Positions 35,433 to 43,565 of a stretch of 64,000 nucleotides of DNA are shown one piece after another (positions within the stretch are counted from its first letter, which is position 1; every line of letters begins with the position of its first letter). A program made the translations under genes and the position numbers. Origin of the DNA: Spirochaetales bacterium Spiro_02 (GTDB lineage: Bacteria; Spirochaetota; Spirochaetia; Sphaerochaetales; Sphaerochaetaceae); NCBI GenBank assembly GCA_001604275.1, contig LVBD01000032.1, positions 1-64,000 on the forward strand. The letters are read 5' to 3'. Below the pieces are notes generated by a model that saw only the letters and a list, made by a program, of their open reading frames with translations, searched no databases and had not been told where the DNA came from.

Positions 35433-35487
35433 TGCAATTCGATTCTTTTTTATCGAATAATTTTGTCGATGGATGATGAACCATCGA
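35433..35487 (+). promoter_or_regulatory. fucO promoter with two 22-bp palindromes
   Basis: TTGCAA (35433-35438), 17-base spacer and AATAAT (35456-35461) form the promoter. ATTCGAT/ATCGAAT (35437-35458) lies across it and TCGATGG/CCATCGA (35466-35487) lies just downstream; both have 7-bp arms and 8-base spacers. They may be operators for the TetR regulator next door, or the second may be an RNA hairpin beside the ribosome site. Confidence 0.5.
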
Positions 35488-35499
35488 AGGAGCAAGGAT

Positions 35500-36648
35500 A
35501 TGGCGCAAAGATTCGTTCTGAATGAAACTTCCTATCATGGCGCTGGAGCCATCAAGGAAATCGTCAATGAAGTGAAAGTCCGCGGATATAGGAAAGCGTT
35601 CGTCTGTTCCGACCCTGACTTGATCAAGTTCCATGTCACGTCGAAAGTGACCGATCTGCTCGATTCGGCGGGGCTTCCGTTCGAATTGTACAGCGACATC
35701 AAGCCAAATCCGACGATCGAGAACGTGCAGAGCGGCGTGGAGGCTTTCAAAAAGTCGGGGGCCGACTATCTGATCGGGATCGGAGGAGGGTCGTCGATCG
35801 ATACCGCCAAGGCGATCGGGATCATAGTCGCGAACCCGGAACATGGGGATGTACGGAGTCTGGAGGGGGCAGTCGTCACAAGAAAGCCGAGCATTCCGTT
35901 GATCGCGGTTCCGACCACCGCTGGAACCGCGGCGGAGGTAACGATCAACTATGTCATTACCGATGTCCAGAAAAATCGCAAGTTCGTCTGTGTCGATCCT
36001 CACGATATTCCAGTGGTCGCGGTCATCGACCCCGACATGATGAGCAGCATGCCGAAGGGATTGACTGCGGCGACCGGAATGGATGCCCTGACGCATGCGA
36101 TCGAAGGGTACATTACCAAGGGCGCATGGGAACTGAGCGATATGTTCCATCTCAAAGCGATCGAGATCATCGCACGCTCGCTTCGCGGCGCTGTGGCCGA
36201 CACGCCGGAAGGACGTGCGGGAATGGCGCTCGGACAGTATGTCGCCGGAATGGGGTTTTCGAACGTCGGACTGGGCGCTGTGCATGCCATGGCGCATCCG
36301 CTGGGTGCTGTGTACGATACGCCGCATGGAGTGGCGAATGCGATTCTGTTGCCGACTGTGATGGAATACAACGCTCCCGCCACCGGCGAGAAATATCGGG
36401 AGATCGCTCGGGCGATGGGTGTGGAGGATGTCGATTCGATGTCCCCTGACCAGTATCGCAAGGCGGCTGTCGACGCTGTGCGGACGCTCAGCCGGGACGT
36501 AGGGATTCCTGCCGACTTGAAGCAGATCGTCAAGGAAGAAGATGTCCGGTTCCTCGCTGAATCCGCCTATGCCGACGCATGCCGGCCAGGCAACCCTCGC
36601 GATACTAGCGTCGAGGATCTTGCGGCGCTATACCGCTCGTTACTGTAG
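35500..36648 (+). CDS. fucO: Iron-containing alcohol dehydrogenase (lactaldehyde reductase-like)
   Basis: 382 aa, the length of FucO. The NAD-binding motif is GIGGGSSIDTAKA; the metal site uses Asp and His from TGMDALTHAIEGY and His residues in HAMAHPLGAVYDTPHG. It reduces short-chain aldehydes such as lactaldehyde with NADH in the cytoplasm. The start at 35500 follows GAAGGAGCAAGG; codons before it fall in a palindrome. No fucose or rhamnose genes are nearby, so the physiological substrate is uncertain and the symbol is by similarity only. Confidence 0.85.
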   Translation: MAQRFVLNETSYHGAGAIKEIVNEVKVRGYRKAFVCSDPDLIKFHVTSKVTDLLDSAGLPFELYSDIKPNPTIENVQSGVEAFKKSGADYLIGIGGGSSIDTAKAIGIIVANPEHGDVRSLEGAVVTRKPSIPLIAVPTTAGTAAEVTINYVITDVQKNRKFVCVDPHDIPVVAVIDPDMMSSMPKGLTAATGMDALTHAIEGYITKGAWELSDMFHLKAIEIIARSLRGAVADTPEGRAGMALGQYVAGMGFSNVGLGAVHAMAHPLGAVYDTPHGVANAILLPTVMEYNAPATGEKYREIARAMGVEDVDSMSPDQYRKAAVDAVRTLSRDVGIPADLKQIVKEEDVRFLAESAYADACRPGNPRDTSVEDLAALYRSLL

Positions 36649-36687
36649 ACGCATGTTGTTCCGTCAGGGGCGCAGGGGGGGATATTC

Positions 36688-36720
36688 GTGGCCGGGAAAA
36701 GGTTTTTCCGGCCACATTCT
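36688..36720 (+). terminator. Terminator after the FucO-like gene
   Basis: GTGGCCGGGAAAA and TTTTTCCGGCCAC form a stem of up to 13 pairs (36688-36715) followed by ATTCTTT. Confidence 0.75.
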
Positions 36721-36818
36721 TTGTCCCGGTTCCTGGGAATTACCGCGACGGAAAACTGTGTCTATTCGATAGTTACTTGCAGTGTATTGAATTGTATTGT
36801 TGCTGTTCATTTTGTAAG

Positions 36819-36909
36819 CGAACGTATTTTGCGTTCGTGGGCGATGTCCGGTGTCCCGTGGAAATACCGTATCTTTGATAATAATTTGTTATTATAATAA
36901 CATAATGTT
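36819..36909. repeat. Cluster of AT-rich palindromes upstream of dapB
   Basis: The 317-base gap before dapB holds a small hairpin CGAACG/CGTTCG (36819-36837), ATAATAA-TTTG-TTATTAT (36878-36895), the perfect palindrome TTATTATAATAA (36889-36900) and AACATAATGTT (36899-36909). The last three overlap and sit just upstream of the dapB promoter, so they could be regulator sites or a curved UP-element. I see no lysine riboswitch. Confidence 0.5.
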
Positions 36910-36915
36910 AAGATG

Positions 36916-36944
36916 TAGACATAATATTTACAACCTGCTATAGT
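36916..36944 (+). promoter_or_regulatory. Promoter of the dap-lysA operon
   Basis: TAGACA (36916-36921), 17-base spacer, TATAGT (36939-36944); the leader to dapB is short (about 15 bases). Confidence 0.55.
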
Positions 36945-36965
36945 AGACGGCACTGGAGGATAGTG

Positions 36966-37730
36966 ATGAAGATCGGTGTCGTTGGATATGGAAGGATGGG
37001 CAGGATGATTCGTAATGTCGCCCAGGAGACCGGACATGAAGTCGTTGCAATCATCGATCCCGTTTCATCCGCGCCTGAAGTCAGCGGAGTCGAGTTGACC
37101 GTGGATTCGTTGGGTGGCTGTGACGCGGTCATCGATTTCAGCGTCCCTTCCTGCGCGGTGGACCACATGCTGTTCTATGCCCGGACGGGGATTCCCGCGG
37201 TGATCGGGACGACAGGGTGGTATGATCGGCTCGAGGAAGTCGTCTCCTCTCTCAAGGACTATCCCGAATGTTCGATCGTCTGGTCCGGCAATTTCTCGAT
37301 CGGCGTCCATCTGTTTTTCGAAGTGGTCAAGTACGCATCTGGATTGTTCGCCTGGTTCGACGACTATGACGTTCTGGTCCATGAGATCCATCATGCCGGC
37401 AAAGCCGATAGCCCTTCCGGCACCGCGAAGATGATCGGAGACATCCTGTTGGAACGCATGACGGGGAAGACTTCCTTGGAAACCGCCCGGCTGGACCGCA
37501 GGCGGGAGTCGTCCGAGATACATGTGTCGTCCAGCAGGGGCGGTTATTTTCCGGGCGTCCACGAAGTCTACTTCGACAGTCCTGTGGATACTGTATGCAT
37601 TTCCCATAGCGCAAGGAGCCGGGAAGGGTTCGCCCGGGGTGCCGTCCGAGCGGCGGCATGGGTATCGGACGGCAGGAAGGGTTTCTTTTCGCTTGACGAC
37701 ATGATGGCCGACCTGTTGCCCTCCGTGTGA
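36966..37730 (+). CDS. dapB: 4-hydroxy-tetrahydrodipicolinate reductase
   Basis: 254 aa. It reduces the DapA product with NAD(P)H. The N-terminal nucleotide loop is GVVGYGRMGRMI, and the substrate/catalytic signature is EIHHAGKADSPSGTA (catalytic His, Lys and the SGTA loop). GGAGG lies 6 bases before the ATG at 36966; a GTG directly before it is in frame but too near. First gene of dapB-dapA-dapL-lysA, a complete run from aspartate semialdehyde to lysine. No ACT or lysine-sensing domain. Confidence 0.95.
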   Translation: MKIGVVGYGRMGRMIRNVAQETGHEVVAIIDPVSSAPEVSGVELTVDSLGGCDAVIDFSVPSCAVDHMLFYARTGIPAVIGTTGWYDRLEEVVSSLKDYPECSIVWSGNFSIGVHLFFEVVKYASGLFAWFDDYDVLVHEIHHAGKADSPSGTAKMIGDILLERMTGKTSLETARLDRRRESSEIHVSSSRGGYFPGVHEVYFDSPVDTVCISHSARSREGFARGAVRAAAWVSDGRKGFFSLDDMMADLLPSV

Positions 37731-37772
37731 ACCGCATTGAATCGATTATGAACGAATAGGAGCATCATACCA

Positions 37773-38681
37773 ATGAAAGAGAAGCAATTTCGTGGAGTCT
37801 ACACGGCGCTGATCACACCGTTCACGGAAGATGGATTCGTGGATGAGCTGGCGCTGGAGCAGTTGGTCGAATACCAGATCGCGAGTGGTATCGACGGATT
37901 GGTACCCTGCGGAACGACAGGCGAAAGTCCAACGTTGTCGCATGCTGAGCATGACCGGGTCATCGAGCTGACCGTCCGCTATGCGAAAGGCAGAGTTCCG
38001 GTTATCGCCGGAACCGGCAGCAATGCGACCAGCGAGGCCGTCCGTCTTTCCAAGCATGCTGAGGATCATGGCGCGGATGCCGTGCTGTTGGTGAATCCGT
38101 ACTACAACAAGCCGACGCAAAAGGGGCTGTATCTGCATTTCAAGACGATCGCCAATGCAGTGGGCGTGCCGTGCATCCTCTACAATATCAAAGGACGCAC
38201 CGGTGTCAACCTCGAGACAGATACGCTGACCCGTCTTGCGCAGGAATGTCCGAACATTGTCGCGGTCAAGGAAGCCTCCGGTTCTCTGGATCAGATGAAA
38301 CAGGTGATCGGGCGAAATCTGGATGGTTTTTCCGTCCTCTCCGGCGACGACAATCTTTCCCTCGATCTGATTGAAGCCGGCGGAGATGGCGTCATATCCG
38401 TCGCCTCCAATCTCATCCCCTCGTTGATGAGCGATATGATCCATCATGCGCTTTCCGGAGACCGGAGCGGGGCGCGGGCGATCAATGATCGGTTGCAGGA
38501 TTTTTTCAAGGTGTGCTTCATCGAGACAAACCCGATTCCGATCAAGACCGCCATGGCCCGTTACGGATGGTGTCTCGAGACGTTCCGACTACCGATGTGC
38601 ACGTTGGAATCCGAAGAGCACCGCACGACATTGTACGAAGTGCTTGATGCGTTGCAGTTGCCTGCAAGTGTGAAAGCGTAA
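37773..38681 (+). CDS. dapA: 4-hydroxy-tetrahydrodipicolinate synthase
   Basis: 302 aa TIM-barrel aldolase condensing pyruvate with aspartate semialdehyde. Motifs: GVYTALITPFTEDGFVD, VPCGTTGESPTLSHAEHDRV, LLVNPYYNKPTQKGLY (catalytic Tyr), ILYNIKGRTGVNLE and IVAVKEASG (Schiff-base Lys). Here the usual YNVPGRT is YNIKGRT, a small change near the active site. AGGAG lies 10 bases before the ATG. Confidence 0.95.
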   Translation: MKEKQFRGVYTALITPFTEDGFVDELALEQLVEYQIASGIDGLVPCGTTGESPTLSHAEHDRVIELTVRYAKGRVPVIAGTGSNATSEAVRLSKHAEDHGADAVLLVNPYYNKPTQKGLYLHFKTIANAVGVPCILYNIKGRTGVNLETDTLTRLAQECPNIVAVKEASGSLDQMKQVIGRNLDGFSVLSGDDNLSLDLIEAGGDGVISVASNLIPSLMSDMIHHALSGDRSGARAINDRLQDFFKVCFIETNPIPIKTAMARYGWCLETFRLPMCTLESEEHRTTLYEVLDALQLPASVKA

Positions 38682-38692
38682 GGAGTTTTTCG

Positions 38693-39922
38693 ATGGCGAC
38701 AGTCAATTCAGATTTTAGAAAGATAGCCGCTGGCTACCTGTTCCCCGAAGTGGCGAGGCGGACGGCGGCATGGCAGGGGAAAAATCCCGGTGTGAAGATC
38801 CTTCGCCTCGGAATCGGCAATACGACGGAGGCCCTCTGTCCTTCGATCATAGAGGCGATGCACCGGCAGGTGAACAAGCTGGCGGATCGCGCCACATATA
38901 CCGGCTATGGCGACGAGCAGGGCAACACCGACCTTCGCAAGGCGTTGGCCGGTTACTATCGCTCGTTCGGCGTCGAGCTTGCTGACGATGAGTTCTTTGT
39001 CAGCGACGGGGCAAAGGCCGATGCCGGGAATATTCAGGAAATCTTCGGGCGGGACAATGTCGTCGCAGTCCAGGATCCTGCATATCCGGTCTATGTCGAT
39101 AGCAACGTGGCGGGGGGGCGCACCGGTTCATTCAATCCGGAAAAAGGATGCTACGATGGGTTCGTCTATCTACCCAGCACCGAGGAGAACGGCTTTATCC
39201 CGATTCCGCCGGACGGGAAAGTCGACCTGATCTATCTGTGCAGTCCGAACAATCCCACGGGAGCGGTGGCGACGCACGAACAGCTCAAGGCGTTCGTCGA
39301 CTATGCGAACGCATGCGGCGCGGTCATCATATTCGATGCCGCATACTGCGAATACATCAGCGATCCTTCCTTGCCCCGCAGCATCTATGAGGTGGATGGA
39401 GCGAAGCGTTGCGCAATCGAGATCAACAGTTTCTCCAAGTTCGCCGGGTTTACCGGCGTCCGGCTCGGCTGGACGATCGTGCCCCACGATCTGATGTGCG
39501 AGAACAGCGCTCCCGATGAATTGCATCGGCTCTGGAACAGGCGGCAGTGCACATTCTTCAACGGTGCGTCGAACATCGCGCAGGCTGGCGGCGTCGCCGT
39601 ACTGTCCCCACAGGGGTTGCGTGAGTGCCGCGATTTGATCGGATACTACATGGGAAACGCAAAAATCATCCGTGAAGGACTGCGCGGCATAGGGCTGACG
39701 GTCCATGGGGGTGTGAACAGTCCGTACATCTGGGCCCGAACGCCGGACGGAATGGGAAGCTGGGAGTTTTTCGATCTGCTGCTGGAAAAGTGCCACGTGG
39801 TGGTTACTCCCGGTTCCGGGTTCGGCCCGGCAGGCGAAGGATATGTGCGAGTCTCTTCCTACGGACATCGGGAGGATATCGAGGCCGCGATGGCTTCCAT
39901 CATCCGGAATCTGAAGAAATAA
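38693..39922 (+). CDS. dapL: LL-diaminopimelate aminotransferase
   Basis: 409 aa fold-type I PLP enzyme that converts tetrahydrodipicolinate directly to LL-diaminopimelate using glutamate, bypassing succinylated or acetylated intermediates. Motifs: RLGIGNTTEALCPSI, YTGYGDEQGNTDLRKALAGYY, LCSPNNPTGAVA, IIFDAAYCEYI and the PLP Lys in NSFSKFAGFTGVRLGWT. The length matches DapL. The window lacks dapF, which would be needed to make the meso isomer. AAGGAG precedes the start. Confidence 0.95.
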   Translation: MATVNSDFRKIAAGYLFPEVARRTAAWQGKNPGVKILRLGIGNTTEALCPSIIEAMHRQVNKLADRATYTGYGDEQGNTDLRKALAGYYRSFGVELADDEFFVSDGAKADAGNIQEIFGRDNVVAVQDPAYPVYVDSNVAGGRTGSFNPEKGCYDGFVYLPSTEENGFIPIPPDGKVDLIYLCSPNNPTGAVATHEQLKAFVDYANACGAVIIFDAAYCEYISDPSLPRSIYEVDGAKRCAIEINSFSKFAGFTGVRLGWTIVPHDLMCENSAPDELHRLWNRRQCTFFNGASNIAQAGGVAVLSPQGLRECRDLIGYYMGNAKIIREGLRGIGLTVHGGVNSPYIWARTPDGMGSWEFFDLLLEKCHVVVTPGSGFGPAGEGYVRVSSYGHREDIEAAMASIIRNLKK

Positions 39923-39932
39923 GGAATACGAA

Positions 39933-41198
39933 ATGAGTGATAAGAAACTCCCTTGCAGTTCCGCGCATATGCGGGAACTGGCGGATCGGCTGCCTACGCC
40001 GTTCTATCTGTATGACGAGCGGGGCATTCTGGATGCCGTCCGCGACATGAAGGTCGCGTTTGCCTGGGCGCCTGGTTTCCGCAACTACTTCGCCGTGAAA
40101 GCATGTCCGAATCCGACGATTCTTTCTCTGCTTGCGAAGGAAGGTTTCGGCGCCGACTGTTCGTCCTTGCCTGAACTGCTGCTCGCAAAAAGCAGCGGGA
40201 TCACCGGCGAAATGATCATGTTCACGAGCAACGATACGCCCGACGAAGAGTTCTCCGAGGCTGTGAGGCTCGGGGCCATCGTCAATCTGGACGATATCAC
40301 TCATATCGAGGCTCTGGAGCGATCCGTCGAAAAACTTCCCGAGCTGATCTGCTTTCGCTACAATCCAGGACCGAAACGAACGGGCAATGCGATCATCGGC
40401 AATCCCGTCGAAGCGAAATACGGCGTGACCGACGACCAGATCGTCGAATGCTACAGAATCATGAAGGAAAAAGGGTGCAAGCGCTTCGGTCTTCATACGA
40501 TGGTCGCGTCGAACGAACTGGATGGTTCCTATATCGTGGAGACGGCGCGCATGCTGTTTTCCCTGTGTGTCAGGATTCAGCGCGAGGCCGGCGTCCGGAT
40601 TGAGTTCATCGACATGGGCGGCGGTATCGGTATCCCGTACCGTCCTGATCAGGATGCCATGGATCTCAAAGCCGTTTCGACCGGGATGCGCGCCTTGTAT
40701 GAACAGATTGTCGTTCCTGCGGGGCTCGATCCGCTGAACATCGTCTTCGAATGCGGAAGAGTCGTTACCGGACCGTATGGATACCTGGTTTCGAAAGTCC
40801 GGCATGTCACCCGCAAGTACAAGGACTACGTCGGTCTGGACGCCTGTATGGCGGATTTGATGCGCCCTGCGTTGTACGGTGCATACCATCATATCTCCGT
40901 AGTGGGGAAGGAAGCCGATCCGTTCGACCATGTATATGACGTGACCGGGTCGTTGTGCGAGAACAACGACAAGTTCGCGATCGACAGGAAGTTGCCTCTG
41001 ATCGAGCGGAACGATATTCTCGTCCTCCATGATGCTGGGGCCCACGGTTATGCGATGGGGTTCAACTACAACGCCAAGCTACGGCCTGCGGAATATCTGC
41101 TGAAAAGCGATGGTTCCGTCGTCATGATCAGAAGAGCCCAGACGTACGACGACTATGTCGAGACATTGCGTTTTTCCGGCGCACCGGTGGAGGTCTGA
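39933..41198 (+). CDS. lysA: Diaminopimelate decarboxylase
   Basis: 421 aa fold-type III PLP decarboxylase giving lysine. PLP Lys is in YFAVKACPNPTIL, the glycine loop in DMGGGIGIPYRPDQ, and the second-subunit Cys/Asp region in HDAGAHGYAMGFNYN. FYLYDERGILDAV is the N-terminal signature. The sequence is somewhat divergent from classical LysA, but the operon supports the role. AAGGAATACG precedes the ATG. Confidence 0.88.
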   Translation: MSDKKLPCSSAHMRELADRLPTPFYLYDERGILDAVRDMKVAFAWAPGFRNYFAVKACPNPTILSLLAKEGFGADCSSLPELLLAKSSGITGEMIMFTSNDTPDEEFSEAVRLGAIVNLDDITHIEALERSVEKLPELICFRYNPGPKRTGNAIIGNPVEAKYGVTDDQIVECYRIMKEKGCKRFGLHTMVASNELDGSYIVETARMLFSLCVRIQREAGVRIEFIDMGGGIGIPYRPDQDAMDLKAVSTGMRALYEQIVVPAGLDPLNIVFECGRVVTGPYGYLVSKVRHVTRKYKDYVGLDACMADLMRPALYGAYHHISVVGKEADPFDHVYDVTGSLCENNDKFAIDRKLPLIERNDILVLHDAGAHGYAMGFNYNAKLRPAEYLLKSDGSVVMIRRAQTYDDYVETLRFSGAPVEV

Positions 41199-41201
41199 CC
41201 A

Positions 41202-41636
41202 ATGGCTTTCCGTTTTCCTGTCCGCGTCTATTTCAGCGATACCGATGCCGGCGGTATCGTCTATCACGGGAGATATCTCGATTTTGCGGAGCATGCCCGT
41301 ACCGAGCTGTTCCGCAAGGCTTGTTCCCTTGTGGCGGAGCGGGACGGAGATGCTTCGGACGAAGTCTCCCAGCGCGAGTTGCTTTCCCGCGATACGGCGT
41401 TCGTCGTCAAGTCCGTCAGTATCGACTACAAGAAGCCGGGGCTTCTTGACGATCTGTTGGAGGTCGTGACCGAGATAGAGGATTGCAAGCGGTTCTCGAT
41501 GACGTTCCTGCAGCAGGTGACGCGCGATGGCGAAGTGCTCGCCGAACTACGTGTCCGAGTCGCTTCGATCAGCGTGTCTACGCATCGTCCCCAGTTGATT
41601 CCTTCGTGGTTGCCGGAGATCATCGAAGTCCTGTAG
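41202..41636 (+). CDS. Acyl-CoA thioesterase, YbgC/4HBT family
   Basis: 144 aa hot-dog-fold thioesterase. The active-site motif is YFSDTDAGGIVYHGRYLDFAEHARTE with the catalytic Asp in SDTDAGG; YKKPGLLDDLLEVVTEIED and the Arg-rich strand after it fit the family. GGAGGTCTGACC precedes the ATG, 3 bases after the lysA stop, so it travels with the lysine operon though no pathway link is known. In other bacteria YbgC partners Tol-Pal; no tol genes are here. Confidence 0.88.
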   Translation: MAFRFPVRVYFSDTDAGGIVYHGRYLDFAEHARTELFRKACSLVAERDGDASDEVSQRELLSRDTAFVVKSVSIDYKKPGLLDDLLEVVTEIEDCKRFSMTFLQQVTRDGEVLAELRVRVASISVSTHRPQLIPSWLPEIIEVL

Positions 41637-41642
41637 CTACCG

Positions 41643-42917
41643 CTATCGGACGACGGGAATGTCGCTCCATCTGGTGGTGTAGCGGGGAGACAGGTGGAGC
41701 TGTCTGGATAAATCGAGCTTGAGCTTCATGTCCCCGGAGCCGCACAGCAGGGCGCGACGACCATGGTCGTGCTCGATTTGAGCCAGCGCTTGCGTCATGC
41801 GGTCCTGCCGATCGAGCTCGGCTTGGACATGTTCGGAGTCGAATAGTCCGAATTGTCGTTGTCCCGCCGGAACAAGTCCCGTGACCCATATCCGGCTGCC
41901 GGCATATTCGTGTCCTTCCCGCCAGATGATGTGTAGCGCTTGTTTCGCCGCCTGATAGAGCGCCGGCGGATATGCCGTCGGAAACGCCAACGGTTGAGGC
42001 TGGACCGCGGAGTAACGGTTCGCTTTGAATCTGTTCGTGAAGAGATGCACCGCCAGGTCGGTCGCCTGGACGCCTCGCTTCCTGAGCTTTTCGGACAGCG
42101 CCATGCAGTGGCAGGAAAGCGTCCTTGCGACGGTTTCGAATTCGGTCAGCGGTTCGGCGAACGTGATGCCGCTGCACAACGTTCGCATACGGCTCGTCTC
42201 CACGTCGATTTCTTCACGGCCTCGCAGTTCCCATGCGGTCTGCAACCCCGTGACCGTGAAGTGTCGTTCTATCCATCTGTCGTCCCGGACCGTCAGATCC
42301 CAGGCCGTCCTCAGCCCGTAGCGATACATTTGCGCCGCTCGTCTGGGGCCGATGCCCCAGACATCTTCGAGTCGGATTCTCCGAAGCAGATCCTCCTCAA
42401 GTTCCGGCCTTAGCACGTAACAGCCTCCGTATCGCACCGGATCCTTGCCGATGTGGTTCGCCAGTTTCGCCAAGGTCTTGCTCCTTGCCATTCCGATGGA
42501 TACGGGGACTCCTGACAGTCGTTCGATGCGGCGGTGGATCCGCCTGATCTCCTGCTCATAGGAGCGCCATTGTCCTTCCGTCTGCGAAAGGGCGCCGAAC
42601 GTGAAAAATGCCTCGTCGATGGAATATGGCGCGACGCCTTCCACCGATTCGGAGAGCAGCGCCATCACTCTGTCCGAGATGTCCTGATAGAATGGATAGT
42701 TCGACGAGAAGACCGCCACGCCGTTCCTCTCCAGCGTTTCCTTGACGGAACCGTAGGAAGCGCCTCTCGCGATGCCCAGAGACTTCACTTCGGCCGTAGC
42801 GGAGACAATGCATCCGTCATTGTTCGAAAGGACGACTACCGGCTTCCGTTTTAAATCCGGCCGGAACAGGCGTTCGCACGATGCATAGAAGGAATTGCAG
42901 TCGCAGAGTCCGATCAC
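41643..42917 (-). CDS. umuC: DNA polymerase V catalytic subunit UmuC (Y family)
   Basis: 424 aa, the length of UmuC. Palm carboxylates are in GLCDCNSFYASCERLF and YSIDEAFF; RYGCYVLRP-like finger and little-finger regions follow. The start is a GTG at 42917 with GCAGGAGG upstream; longer frames to 43424 run antisense through umuD. It overlaps umuD by 4 bases. It performs error-prone bypass of DNA lesions with processed UmuD. Confidence 0.93.
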   Translation of the reverse strand: MIGLCDCNSFYASCERLFRPDLKRKPVVVLSNNDGCIVSATAEVKSLGIARGASYGSVKETLERNGVAVFSSNYPFYQDISDRVMALLSESVEGVAPYSIDEAFFTFGALSQTEGQWRSYEQEIRRIHRRIERLSGVPVSIGMARSKTLAKLANHIGKDPVRYGGCYVLRPELEEDLLRRIRLEDVWGIGPRRAAQMYRYGLRTAWDLTVRDDRWIERHFTVTGLQTAWELRGREEIDVETSRMRTLCSGITFAEPLTEFETVARTLSCHCMALSEKLRKRGVQATDLAVHLFTNRFKANRYSAVQPQPLAFPTAYPPALYQAAKQALHIIWREGHEYAGSRIWVTGLVPAGQRQFGLFDSEHVQAELDRQDRMTQALAQIEHDHGRRALLCGSGDMKLKLDLSRQLHLSPRYTTRWSDIPVVR

Positions 42918-43387
42918 GAGATCCTCCTGCGGGATGCTTTTTCTCCCGTTCGCGGCCATGACCGATCGATGCGTTTGACAACGGCGGATACGACGCCGAA
43001 TATAGTCAGCTCCGCGTTCTCGGAGACATGGATATCGTCGTAATCGGGATTTTCCGGATGGAGGATCGCCTTGCAGTCCTGACTGTCCGGCCGGAGCAGA
43101 CGCTTGACCGTGAATCCTCCATCGTATTCGGCAACCACGATATCGCCGAACACGGGACGGATCGATCGATCCACGACGAGGATGTCGCCGGCAAAAATTC
43201 CAGCGCCCATCATGGAGTCCCCGCCTGCGCGGATGCAGTACGACGCCGCACGATGCGGAACGAGCAGTTCGTTGAAATCCAGAGGCTCCTCCCTGCAATC
43301 GCTTCCCGGGGAGGGAAATCCGCATGGAACCTTTTCTGTGAAGAACGGGATTCCCGTTGGAGAACAGATCGACGGCATATCGTTCAT
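42914..43387 (-). CDS. umuD: SOS mutagenesis protease UmuD
   Basis: 157 aa LexA/UmuD S24 peptidase without a DNA-binding domain. The self-cleavage site is C22-G23 (PCGFPSP), and the Ser-Lys dyad is S58 (GGDSMMGAGI) and K95 (FTVKRLL), nearly the E. coli numbering. Three ATG codons (43396, 43387, 43378) are in frame; the first falls in the -10 box. I chose 43387, 1-3 bases from the predicted +1, as none has a Shine-Dalgarno. Expected to be induced by DNA damage. Confidence 0.9.
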   Translation of the reverse strand: MNDMPSICSPTGIPFFTEKVPCGFPSPGSDCREEPLDFNELLVPHRAASYCIRAGGDSMMGAGIFAGDILVVDRSIRPVFGDIVVAEYDGGFTVKRLLRPDSQDCKAILHPENPDYDDIHVSENAELTIFGVVSAVVKRIDRSWPRTGEKASRRRIS

Positions 43388-43424
43388 ACTTAACATTTGT
43401 ATAGTAGTTTTGGGTAGTTGTCAA
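43388..43424 (-). promoter_or_regulatory. umuDC promoter with overlapping 18-bp imperfect palindrome
   Basis: Minus strand TTGACA (43419-43424) and TACAAA (43396-43401) with a 17-base spacer. ACTTAACATTTGTATAGT (43388-43405, plus strand) is an imperfect inverted repeat (6 of 8 arm positions) across the -10, a candidate LexA box for this lineage. Confidence 0.45.
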
Positions 43425-43565
43425 GGCTGCGATTCAGCTCGAGCGCAGGATGCCGGGAGAAAGCGGCCTGCGGGACTCGATTCAATGACCATGATGCTAT
43501 ATACTCATACCCGTTTGTTCCGGGCCGTCCTCGCCCGGTCGATCCATATGTTTTCGGAGGTTGTC

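Noticed and set aside
36649-36965. Possible lysine riboswitch before dapB
   Set aside because: The AT-rich gap lacks the conserved purine-rich five-way junction elements, and the mapped promoter leaves only about 15 bases of leader.
43104-43565. Upstream extension of the CBM9-like gene across umuD
   Set aside because: The extension is antisense to umuD, has no ribosome site, and a good site sits just before the ATG at 43566.
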